Shown here one piece after another: positions 1 to 5,094 of a stretch of DNA of 5,766 nucleotides. The stretch is taken from NCBI GenBank assembly GCA_007122045.1, contig SKJM01000485.1, positions 1 to 5,766 of the forward strand, written 5' to 3'. The position numbers and the translations under genes were made by a program. The notes under the pieces were generated by a model, which searched no databases, had not been told where the DNA came from, and saw only the letters and a program-made list of their open reading frames with translations. The stretch comes from Planctomycetales bacterium. GTDB lineage: Bacteria; Planctomycetota; Planctomycetia; Pirellulales; Thermoguttaceae. The number at the start of each line of letters is the position of its first letter. Positions within the stretch are counted from its first letter, which is position 1.

Positions 1-158
1 TCCTCATCTTACCGCACTTCTTCGGACTGAACGGCATTTGGGCGGCCATCCCCACCGCCGATCTCGCCTCGTCGATGTGGACCGGCATCTGGCTCTCCGT
101 TGAATTGCGGCACCTGCGCCGGCGGCATGCCGACGAGGACGAGGCCGGGCGTAGCTGA
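1..158 (+). CDS. MATE family efflux transporter, C-terminal end (partial)
   Basis: This is the 3' end of a gene that starts outside the window. The frame beginning at base 3 gives 51 residues, ending at a TGA at 156-158. It opens with LILPHFFGLNGIWAAIPTAD, which resembles the last transmembrane region of MATE (multidrug and toxic compound extrusion) transporters. In these, a Pro and aromatic-rich stretch followed by a G-hydrophobic-x-G-I-W turn is common. A further hydrophobic stretch (SSMWTGIWLSV) and a basic then acidic cytoplasmic tail (HLRRRHADEDEAGRS) follow. MATE proteins export cationic drugs or metabolites across the inner membrane using Na+ or H+ gradients. The gene converges on the amidotransferase gene at 1327-1908, and the RAYT element lies between them. 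With only about a tenth of the protein visible, the family call is moderately firm and the substrate is unknown. Confidence 0.65.
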   Translation, partial: LILPHFFGLNGIWAAIPTADLASSMWTGIWLSVELRHLRRRHADEDEAGRS

Positions 159-246
159 CGGGGAAGGCCTGCGTTTTAAACTTTGGGTCCGCGCGACCGC
201 TCTACCCCATCGCCCGGAGACTGTAAAGCGGGTAAGCCGGTAAGCC

Positions 247-271
247 GGGGTCAGGTCTTGACATTTAACTT
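247..271 (+). repeat. Left terminal inverted repeat of the RAYT element
   Basis: The repeat starts GGGGTCAGGTCTTGACATTT and ends AACTT. It is the exact reverse complement of 1273-1297, with 25 of 25 bases matching and pairing lost at the next base on both sides. On the - strand it encodes the last six residues (KLNVKT) and the TGA stop of the transposase, so the coding frame ends inside the repeat. Just outside it (232-246) is a short GGTAAGCC duplication. Confidence 0.9.
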
Positions 272-1249
272 ATGCTGGACCTCTCCGCTTCTTTCCAACC
301 GTTCGGAAAGCTGTGTCAGACGCCGGTCCCAGGCCGAATCGGTTGGGCGCCGGCTTTCTGCCCGGGCAACCGTCTTGGAAACGGCTGCCGTGCTCACCCC
401 GCCGAAATACGCGCCGATCGCGCCCACCGCTTCATCGGTCGCCTGACGCGCCAAGTAGATAGCCGCCGACCGCGCGTCGTTCCCGTGACGCCCGCTGACG
501 CATAACTCCGCCGTCTCGACCGCGAACGCCTCGGCCACGACCGTGGCGATGTCTTCCAGGGCCGGACGCCATGCCAGGCGCCTCTGTGCCGGCACGTCCT
601 CTCGGAGCGGCTCGGCTGCCAAACGCCGTCGCCACCGGTCGATCCACGCGGCGCTGCCCAGGAACATCCCGCCCACCGCGGCCTTCAGCGGCGACTGTGG
701 CGGGTTCGCCAACCCGGCTTCCACGAAACGCCGGTAGGCCAACCGCGCGCGCGAAAGGCTCTTGGCCAACTCGCCGAGGACCGTTTCCCAATCGAGCCAG
801 GCCGGCGCCTGCCGCATTCCCAGGTAGTCTTGGTAGCTGCTCCACACATATTCCTCCGGCCTTTCCACAACCGACGCCCGCACCGGATTGAGGTGAATGT
901 AGCGAGAGAGTTCCACGGCGTGCGACTGGTCTTCCACGAGAACGGCCTTGAACCGGCCCTGGAACAACGACCCGCACCGCTGCCAGCGGCGGTTGAACCC
1001 GCTGGCGTACCCCGAGTTCAAGTCGTGCATTCCGGCGGAAAGGTTGGGCTGCGGGGTGCGGAGGTAGAGATGATGGTGGTTGCGCATCAGGGCCCAGGCA
1101 AAGACCTGCCACCCGCAGCGTGTCGCCACGCGGTCGAGCAGTTCGAGCCATCGCTGCCGGTCGTCGCGTGCAATGGCCCTCCGCTCCCAGCCGCGGCTGG
1201 TGACGTGGTACAGGCCGTTTTCGATGTCGATCCGTAAAGGGCGAGCCAT
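251..1249 (-). CDS. REP-associated tyrosine transposase (RAYT), HUH/Y1 domain with C-terminal DnaA-like helix-turn-helix
   Basis: The protein has 332 residues. Residues about 1-145 are a Y1 transposase domain (Transposase IS200-like), opening with MARPLRIDIENGLYHVTSRG as is typical of RAYTs. The HUH metal-binding motif is NHHHLYL (residues 57-63). The candidate catalytic tyrosine is Y117 in SRYIHLNPVRA, a hallmark of the family. Residues about 230-300 resemble DnaA domain IV, a DNA-binding helix-turn-helix (ARSAAIYLARQATDEAVG, then a YFGGVSTAAVSKTV recognition segment). This add-on is common in longer RAYTs. These enzymes nick single-stranded DNA at hairpins through a 5'-phosphotyrosine. The start is the ATG at 1249. 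No Shine-Dalgarno is present, and the predicted transcript start lies only about two bases upstream, so the mRNA may be leaderless. The last codons and the stop lie in the left terminal repeat. All catalytic residues are present, so it is probably functional. Confidence 0.9.
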   Translation of the reverse strand: MARPLRIDIENGLYHVTSRGWERRAIARDDRQRWLELLDRVATRCGWQVFAWALMRNHHHLYLRTPQPNLSAGMHDLNSGYASGFNRRWQRCGSLFQGRFKAVLVEDQSHAVELSRYIHLNPVRASVVERPEEYVWSSYQDYLGMRQAPAWLDWETVLGELAKSLSRARLAYRRFVEAGLANPPQSPLKAAVGGMFLGSAAWIDRWRRRLAAEPLREDVPAQRRLAWRPALEDIATVVAEAFAVETAELCVSGRHGNDARSAAIYLARQATDEAVGAIGAYFGGVSTAAVSKTVARAESRRPTDSAWDRRLTQLSERLERSGEVQHKLNVKT

Positions 1250-1257
1250 GAATGTTG

Positions 1258-1286
1258 AATTTACACTGCCAAAAGTTAAATGTCAA
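1258..1286 (-). promoter_or_regulatory. Candidate sigma-70 promoter of the transposase, -35 box inside the terminal repeat
   Basis: On the - strand TTGACA (1286-1281) is followed after exactly 17 bases by TAAATT (1263-1258, four of six matches to TATAAT). Transcription would start near 1251, two bases before the ATG at 1249. The -35 box is perfect and carried by the mobile end itself; the -10 box is only moderate. Confidence 0.45.
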
Positions 1287-1297
1287 GACCTGACCCC
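1273..1297 (-). repeat. Right terminal inverted repeat of the RAYT element
   Basis: This is the exact inverted copy of 247-271. Read on the - strand it lies upstream of the transposase start and contains a perfect TTGACA (1286-1281), the likely -35 box of the transposase promoter. It ends 29 bp beyond the stop codon of the amidotransferase gene (1327-1329). Confidence 0.9.
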
Positions 1298-1326
1298 CTT
1301 CTTTCATATCGGCCGGCGGCGACCGG

Positions 1327-1908
<582 letters not shown>

Positions 1909-1918
1909 GCGTAATGTC

Positions 1919-2053
1919 TCACTGTTGCCCCAAGCGTTCGAGGCCGGTCAGCCATGCGTCGAAGTGCCGGCACTTCTCGCGGATCTTGCCGATGCCAATC
2001 CACTCGGCCATTTGCGGCCCAACAGTCGCTTTGGCATCCGCATAGTCGCGAAA
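1919..2053 (-). pseudogene. 3' remnant of a DUF4276-like gene (last 44 codons)
   Basis: In the frame ending at the TGA at 1919-1921 the - strand reads FRDYADAKATVGP, then QMAEWIGIGKIREKCRHF and DAWLTGLERLGQQ. The G-I-x-x-I-R-x-K-C-x-H-F-D-x-W-L-x-x-L-E-x-L pattern is what I know from the C-terminal end of DUF4276-family proteins, which are often encoded directly downstream of an AAA ATPase. Upstream of about 2053 this frame loses the pattern, and the ATPase reading continues in another frame. I infer that this is the tail of the ATPase's former partner, left after an internal deletion. It has no start codon or translation signal of its own. The family name rests on memory of the motif, not on a search. 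The remnant ends ten bases before the amidotransferase start. Confidence 0.55.
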
Positions 2054-2808
2054 TGATGAGGTCCAAACACCTGGGCGGAGTCCTTTTCACGCCAATTCAG
2101 GATAATGTCGGTGCCGGCAGGCCCTGCCGGCTCGAGGTCGAAATCGTCAAAGAAAGGCGCAATCAAACGTATTGTTGCGACGATACGCTGATACGCTGAA
2201 CCGTCGCCCCGCTGCAGCAGCCGAAAGAGAAACGCCGCCAGGTTGCCCGCGTCGGGCATTAGCCACCGGTTGTCGCCCACATAGCAATACTGCCGCACCC
2301 GGGCCGTGAGCGAGGTGTCGTGGAAATGGTAGACACGGCAGTGGTTTAGAAGACGGCGGAACACCTTCGCGGTAGGATCGTCCTTCTTCGCCTCCTCGCC
2401 GATGAGCGTTTCCAGGTGGCCCGCGCCCAGGCTTAGCACCTTGGGCCGGCCGTACCCTTCTTGCAGGAACTGCAGGGTTTCCTCGGCGAACACGAGGGTA
2501 TCGGCCGCGGCGTGGAACAAGCGCATCTGGTAGGTGTCGACCCCGTTGTCCACCTCGAACTCGAGGCAGGCCTCCATTTGGGGCGTCACTTTCGGTCCGA
2601 AATGGAGGAGCGATTGGGCGCGACCGGACGTGGCGATATACTGCTGCAACCGGCCGCCCATCATTTCGTTGAGCATCTTGAAGAACGACACGAGGTTGCT
2701 TTTCCCCGCCCCGTTTGCGCCCACAAGCACCGTCAACGGTTGCAGTTCCAGACGCATCTCCTTGATCGACTTGAATCCCCTCAGGGCAATTGTTCTGAGT
2801 ATCGCCAT
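1948..2808 (-). pseudogene. Truncated RecF/OLD-like AAA ATPase (AAA_15/AAA_21 type), C-terminal half lost
   Basis: From the ATG at 2808 the frame gives 286 residues. It starts MAILRTIALRGFKSIKEMRL with Walker A GANGAGKS at 30-37, typical of COG4637/AAA_21 predicted ATPases related to RecF and OLD nucleases. Family resemblance continues through the lid-like segments (HCRVYHFHDTS at 156-166, the DNRWLMPDAGNLAAFLFRLL region at 179-198, DIILNWREKDS at 234-244) up to about H252. There an intact protein should enter the LSDGT-type signature, then Walker B and the D-loop. Instead the frame runs 34 unrelated residues (FATMRMPKRLLG onward) to a stop at 1950-1948. Those bases read in another frame as a DUF4276-like tail. 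The protein therefore lacks the signature and Walker B and should not hydrolyse ATP normally. The ATG at 2808 is favoured over a TTG extension to 2994 because family homology begins there and AGGA lies eight bases upstream. Confidence 0.8.
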
Positions 2809-2889
2809 GTTCCTGTTCCTGGAGCGCCGGGAGCCGCCTGCATTACCATCAGCATACCGGCGCCCTGCCCGGCAGGCAAGGTGGGCGGG

Positions 2890-2903
2890 CCGGTCTTTAC
2901 CGG
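2890..2903. repeat. Short inverted repeat (CCGGT-CTTT-ACCGG)
   Basis: A perfect 5-bp stem with a 4-base loop lies in the spacer between the flagellar-type gene and the ATPase remnant. There is no adjacent T-run, so it is not a convincing terminator. Its role is unknown. Confidence 0.4.
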
Positions 2904-2937
2904 TTACCGAGGACGGGTTGGTGTAGCGAGGAACGTA

Positions 2938-3007
2938 ACGATCCGCGCGGGCAAGCCGGGGGCATTCGGGAGGCGTCACGATCCGCGCGGGCAAGCCGGG
3001 GGCATTC
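2938..3007. repeat. 30-bp direct repeat, two copies at 40-bp period
   Basis: The 30 bases at 2938-2967 (starting ACGATCCGCGCGGGCAAGCC, ending GGGGGCATTC) recur without change at 2978-3007, with 10 bases between them. After each copy comes a related GGAGG-containing string. The repeat lies wholly in the non-coding spacer downstream of the SpoA-domain gene and upstream of the ATPase remnant. It looks like a genome-wide interspersed repeat unit of the host; two copies are too few and the gap too short for a CRISPR. The rest of the 231-bp spacer (2809-3039) shows only a small hairpin at 2890-2903. Confidence 0.85.
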
Positions 3008-3039
3008 TCGGAGGTGGACGAGCGTAGTGGGGGGCGGGC

Positions 3040-3933
3040 CTACGCCTTCTTCACCGGGTGGAAGCGTTCCTCGGGCAGGACGATGTTGGTGATGCGCAGC
3101 CCGAACTTGTCGCCCACTTTGACCGCTTCGCCGTTGGCGATCATGCGGTTGCCCAGGTGCAGGTCGAGCATCTCCTCGCACGACTTGTCGAACTGGATGA
3201 TCGAGCCCGGCCCCAACTCGACAATCCAGCCGATCGGCTGCCGCTTCTGGGCGAGCGTGACCACCAGCGGCACCTTGACGCGCAACAGGCTGCGCGAATA
3301 GACGGGCAGCCCGCGAAGGCCGGCCGGACCCCTCGACGCCCGACCGGAAGAGGCCGCGTCCGGCTTACCGACGGGTTTCCCCCCGCCGGCGTCCGCCGGC
3401 TTCCCGGCCGGGGCCGTCTCGGTGGGCCGGGTGATGCCCTCGGGGTTTGCGGCGGGCCAGATGAGCCGGAGTACGCCCCGCCGGCCGTCCTCGGTGGTGG
3501 CCGGCATGGGAATCATGGCCGCCCCTTCGGCCACGCCTCCCGCCCCCAACGCGCCGGCCAAGCTCGCCGCCCAGGTCCATTCGAACCGTTCCACCGCACA
3601 GTCGTCGGGCAACAGCAGCATTCCCAGCTCTTGCGCGAGCGTGCTGAGCTTGCTCCGGCCCGTGGCGTCGGGCGCGGCGCACCAGGAGGGCAGAAGCCGG
3701 CTGGTTTCCGGCAGCACGACCACGGCCGCCTGCTTCCCGACGCACAGCACGACCACCAGACCGGGACCGGTCAACTCGCTCGGCAAGCGGTCGAATGCGA
3801 TGCGGTCGGGCGCTTCGACATGCAGGGTCAGGGGACCGTCGAGCGCGCGCTCGAGGGCCCCGGCCGCCTCGGGGGCGCCCGCCGTGCATGCGGAAAAGAC
3901 CGCTTCAGCGATGCTTGGCGATAAGACCGGCAT
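3040..3933 (-). CDS. FliM/FliN-family (SpoA domain) motor-switch or type III secretion C-ring-like protein
   Basis: Read from the ATG at 3933 the protein has 297 residues. The C-terminal part (about 213-291) is a clear SpoA domain: LLRVKVPLVVTLAQKRQPIG, then ELGPGSIIQFDKSCEEMLDL, then GEAVKVGDKFGLRITNIVLP. The SpoA domain builds the C-ring of flagella (FliN, FliM) and of type III secretion systems (SctQ). The N-terminal ~165 residues do not look like FliM or FliN to me. They show short hydrophobic strands (LVVVLCVGKQAAVVVL) and could be a divergent FliM/SctQ-like middle domain. A Pro/Ala/Gly/Lys linker (about 165-209) joins the halves. At about 300 residues it is longer than a typical FliN (100-150), so no symbol is assigned. 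A TTG at 3942 could add three residues. No other flagellar gene is in the window. A sigma-54-like site lies 39-55 bp upstream. Confidence 0.8.
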   Translation of the reverse strand: MPVLSPSIAEAVFSACTAGAPEAAGALERALDGPLTLHVEAPDRIAFDRLPSELTGPGLVVVLCVGKQAAVVVLPETSRLLPSWCAAPDATGRSKLSTLAQELGMLLLPDDCAVERFEWTWAASLAGALGAGGVAEGAAMIPMPATTEDGRRGVLRLIWPAANPEGITRPTETAPAGKPADAGGGKPVGKPDAASSGRASRGPAGLRGLPVYSRSLLRVKVPLVVTLAQKRQPIGWIVELGPGSIIQFDKSCEEMLDLHLGNRMIANGEAVKVGDKFGLRITNIVLPEERFHPVKKA

Positions 3934-3971
3934 GGAACGCAACTCATTTCGCGCTGTGGTAACCGTTCACG

Positions 3972-3988
3972 GGCAACTGTCGTGCAAA
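3972..3988 (-). promoter_or_regulatory. Sigma-54-like (-24/-12) promoter upstream of the SpoA-domain gene
   Basis: The - strand reads TTTGCACGACAGTTGCC. Against YTGGCACGRNNNTTGCW it matches 12 of 14 defined positions: the GCACG core, the R, TTGC and the spacing between the two elements all fit. The mismatches are T for the first G of the GG pair and C for the last W. Transcription would start near 3960, about 27 bases before the ATG at 3933. Sigma-54 commonly drives flagellar genes. The GG mismatch weakens the call. Confidence 0.35.
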
Positions 3989-4045
3989 AGGGACGGGTCC
4001 ATGTTTCGGTCATCGTCTGTCCGTGAAAACGGCGTTGGTTGGCCG

Positions 4046-4069
4046 AAAAATGGACCAGCCGCCGGCTGG
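4046..4069 (-). terminator. Weak candidate intrinsic terminator on the - strand
   Basis: CCAGCC (4055-4060) and GGCTGG (4064-4069) form a perfect 6-bp stem with a 3-base loop. On the - strand the stem is followed after four bases by TTTTT (4050-4046). No - strand gene ends here. If real, it could stop antisense transcription before the SpoA-domain gene's own promoter, or act as an attenuator. Confidence 0.25.
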
Positions 4070-4210
4070 CCCGTGAGCGGCTACGCGCTGTGTTCCTGTA
4101 TCGGCCGCTCGGCCGGCAAACTTCGCCCATTCGGAATAATTCGGCCGCCGGGAACGAAATGGTATCGGCTGGCACGGATGTCATGAATAATGCGGGCCGG
4201 GTTCGGGGGT

Positions 4211-4239
4211 TTGACAGGCGGCGTCGAAAGGCGGATCAT
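4211..4239 (+). promoter_or_regulatory. Candidate sigma-70 promoter ahead of the hairpin cluster
   Basis: A perfect TTGACA (4211-4216) is followed after 17 bases by GATCAT (4234-4239, four of six matches to TATAAT). The predicted start is near 4246, just before the first hairpin of the structured region at 4249. The -10 box is weak, so the call rests mainly on the -35 box and the fit to the downstream structure. Confidence 0.35.
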
Positions 4240-4245
4240 TAAGGT

Positions 4246-4364
4246 GAGGCACGGAGCGGCCGTGCGCCACGACGGAGGGGCGATTGACCCCCTGGTGGGG
4301 TCCAGCCTCGTGCGGTGAGCGGGTTGCAACCCGGCATGTCCCGTAGCCCGTGCCGAGATTTTGT
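4246..4364 (+). ncRNA. Candidate structured RNA or long structured leader of the sigma operon
   Basis: Four stems occur in about 110 bases. They are: GCACGG/CCGTGC (4249-4254 with 4260-4265); GACCCC/GGGGTC (4286-4291 with 4297-4302), which can be enclosed by CACGA/TCGTG (4268-4272 with 4308-4312); the 14-bp perfect palindrome CGGGTTGCAACCCG (4320-4333); and CGGCATG/CGTGCCG (4332-4338 with 4349-4355, one G-U pair). The last two overlap by two bases, so they compete or stack. The last stem is followed by AGATTTTGT, a weak terminator-like tail. I do not recognise a known family: it lacks SRP RNA, tmRNA, cobalamin, TPP and c-di-GMP riboswitch signatures. High GC alone produces some hairpins, so this remains tentative. 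It could be an independent small RNA or the 5' leader of the sigma gene. Confidence 0.3.
4320..4333. repeat. 14-bp perfect palindrome (possible operator or hairpin)
   Basis: CGGGTTGCAACCCG is its own reverse complement. It lies 131-144 bases before the sigma-factor start. It could be a dimeric regulator site or a 5-bp stem with a TGCA loop in RNA; the sequence does not decide between them. Confidence 0.5.
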
Positions 4365-4420
4365 AAGTCCTTGTTGCGCCAGTGCTTAGGTCATTTTTCA
4401 CCTCGGTTCGGAACCCGGTG

Positions 4421-4447
4421 GGAACTATCCGACGCCCCGGCGCGTCC
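4421..4447 (+). promoter_or_regulatory. Candidate ECF-sigma autoregulatory promoter
   Basis: GGAACT (4421-4426) is separated by 16 bases from CGTCC (4443-4447). This closely follows the GGAAC-N16-CGTC pattern of many ECF-type promoters. It is placed directly before the sigma gene, with a predicted start around 4454 and the GTG start at 4464. Self-activation is usual for ECF factors, which supports the assignment. A second GGAAC at 4410-4414 has no matching -10 element at the usual distance. Confidence 0.4.
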
Positions 4448-4463
4448 ATTCTGTGTGCCTGCG

Positions 4464-5036
4464 GTGAGCGACGACGCCCAATTGATCGAGCAGACGTTGG
4501 CCGGCCGCTCGGCGGCCTTCGGAGAGTTGGTCTGCAAGTATCAGGACCGGCTCTTCAACACGATTGCGCACGTGGCCGGCAACGCCGAGGACGCCCGGGA
4601 CATCGTGCAGGATGCCTTCGTCCAGGCGTTCCTGAAGTTGGAGTCGTTCCAGCACCACGCGGCATTTTACACGTGGCTGTATCGTATTGCGTTCAACGTG
4701 GCGATCAGCCACCACCGGAGCCGGCGTCGGGCCGTTTCCATCGAACAGGCGAAGGAAAACGCGGGGGAGGAGCCGGTCGATGCCGGCGAGGGCGCCGAAA
4801 TCGCCCTGTTGCGAAAGGAACGTTGCCAGCAAGTCCGCGACGCCATCGCCCGACTTAAGGAAGAATACCGGGCCGTGGTGGTGCTGCGGGAGATCGACGG
4901 CTGTTGCTACGAAACCATCGCCGAGATCCTCGACGTGCCCATCGGCACGGTGCGCAGCCGGTTGTATCGCGGCCGGGCGCAACTGATGGAGGAGTTGAAG
5001 GAATTGTTTGCCGCCGAGGAGACGCCGGGCCCCTGA
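4464..5036 (+). CDS. ECF-family RNA polymerase sigma factor (RpoE/SigW-like)
   Basis: The protein has 190 residues from the GTG at 4464. Region 2 spans about 16-88. It includes FGELVCKYQDRLFNTIAHVA, the core-binding segment with DARDIVQDAFVQAFLKL, and the -10 recognition part AAFYTWLYRIAFNVAISHHR. An acidic linker (about 95-115) leads to region 4 (about 122-180), with the -35-binding helix-turn-helix YETIAEILDVPIGTVRSRLY. Regions 1 and 3 are absent, as in ECF sigmas, and the length is normal. It directs RNA polymerase to stress or envelope regulons. The frame stays open upstream to a GTG at 4350, but homology begins with SDDAQLIEQTLAG, so 4464 is chosen; a GTG at 4455 is an alternative. No Shine-Dalgarno precedes it. 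The downstream gene encodes its likely anti-sigma factor, 58 bases away. Confidence 0.92.
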   Translation: MSDDAQLIEQTLAGRSAAFGELVCKYQDRLFNTIAHVAGNAEDARDIVQDAFVQAFLKLESFQHHAAFYTWLYRIAFNVAISHHRSRRRAVSIEQAKENAGEEPVDAGEGAEIALLRKERCQQVRDAIARLKEEYRAVVVLREIDGCCYETIAEILDVPIGTVRSRLYRGRAQLMEELKELFAAEETPGP

Positions 5037-5094
5037 CCGCCAGCCGTTCAGGCGCCCATCGCCTCGGCGCGCCCTGCGAACCTGTGTTAGCCCT

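Larger units (their letters stand above)
247..1297 (-). mobile_element. RAYT / IS200-like element bounded by a perfect 25-bp inverted repeat
   Basis: The element is a 1,051-bp unit made of one HUH transposase gene (251-1249) between two identical 25-bp ends in inverted orientation (247-271 and 1273-1297). It occupies the gap between the MATE stop (158) and the amidotransferase stop (1327), so it disrupts neither gene. Classical IS200/IS605 elements end in subterminal hairpins, and REP-associated tyrosine transposases (RAYTs) are flanked by REP palindromes. Here the ends form one long inverted pair instead. No target-site duplication is visible, as expected for Y1 HUH enzymes. The perfect identity of the ends and the intact frame suggest a recent or still selected insertion. 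Confidence 0.75.
3934..4463. other. Divergent intergenic region, 530 bp
   Basis: This is the space between the starts of the SpoA-domain gene (-) and the ECF sigma gene (+). I see no convincing coding sequence: the open frames here lack family resemblance. From left to right it holds a sigma-54-like site for the - strand gene (3972-3988) and a hairpin with T-run on the - strand (4046-4069). The stretch at about 4107-4152 is rich in CGGCCG-type words. Next come a sigma-70-like promoter (4211-4239), a run of four hairpins (4249-4355) and an ECF-type promoter (4421-4447). Its length, well above the other gaps here, supports a regulatory or RNA-coding role. Confidence 0.6.

Noticed and set aside
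247..271. The terminal repeat as a transcription terminator for the MATE or amidotransferase gene
   Set aside because: The two arms are about 1 kb apart and neither arm is self-complementary, so no local hairpin forms.
1948..2808. Intact OLD/PARIS-like defence ATPase
   Set aside because: Walker A is present, but the frame leaves family similarity before the signature and Walker B motifs, and no intact nuclease or effector partner is adjacent.
2809..2994. N-terminal extension of the ATPase frame to a TTG at 2994
   Set aside because: The extra 62 residues are translated repeat sequence (ECPRLARADR-type) with no family similarity. The ATG at 2808 has AGGA upstream and starts the canonical N terminus.
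2938..3007. Two identical 30-bp repeats suggested a minimal CRISPR array
   Set aside because: There are only two copies with a 10-base gap, no internal palindrome typical of repeats, and no cas gene in the window.
3058..3924. 288-residue + strand frame opposite the SpoA-domain gene
   Set aside because: It is an antisense shadow of a clearly recognised gene. Its composition (Arg/Gly/Pro/His-rich) and lack of motifs argue against coding.
4246..4364. Signal recognition particle RNA or a known riboswitch
   Set aside because: The SRP apical motif (GGAAGGAAGCAGC-like), TPP CUGAGA, the cobalamin box and GEMM signatures are all absent.
4350..4463. Upstream extension of the sigma factor to a GTG at 4350
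   Set aside because: The added 38 residues have no sigma-like pattern and cross the predicted ECF promoter and the last hairpin. Homology begins at SDDAQLIEQ.
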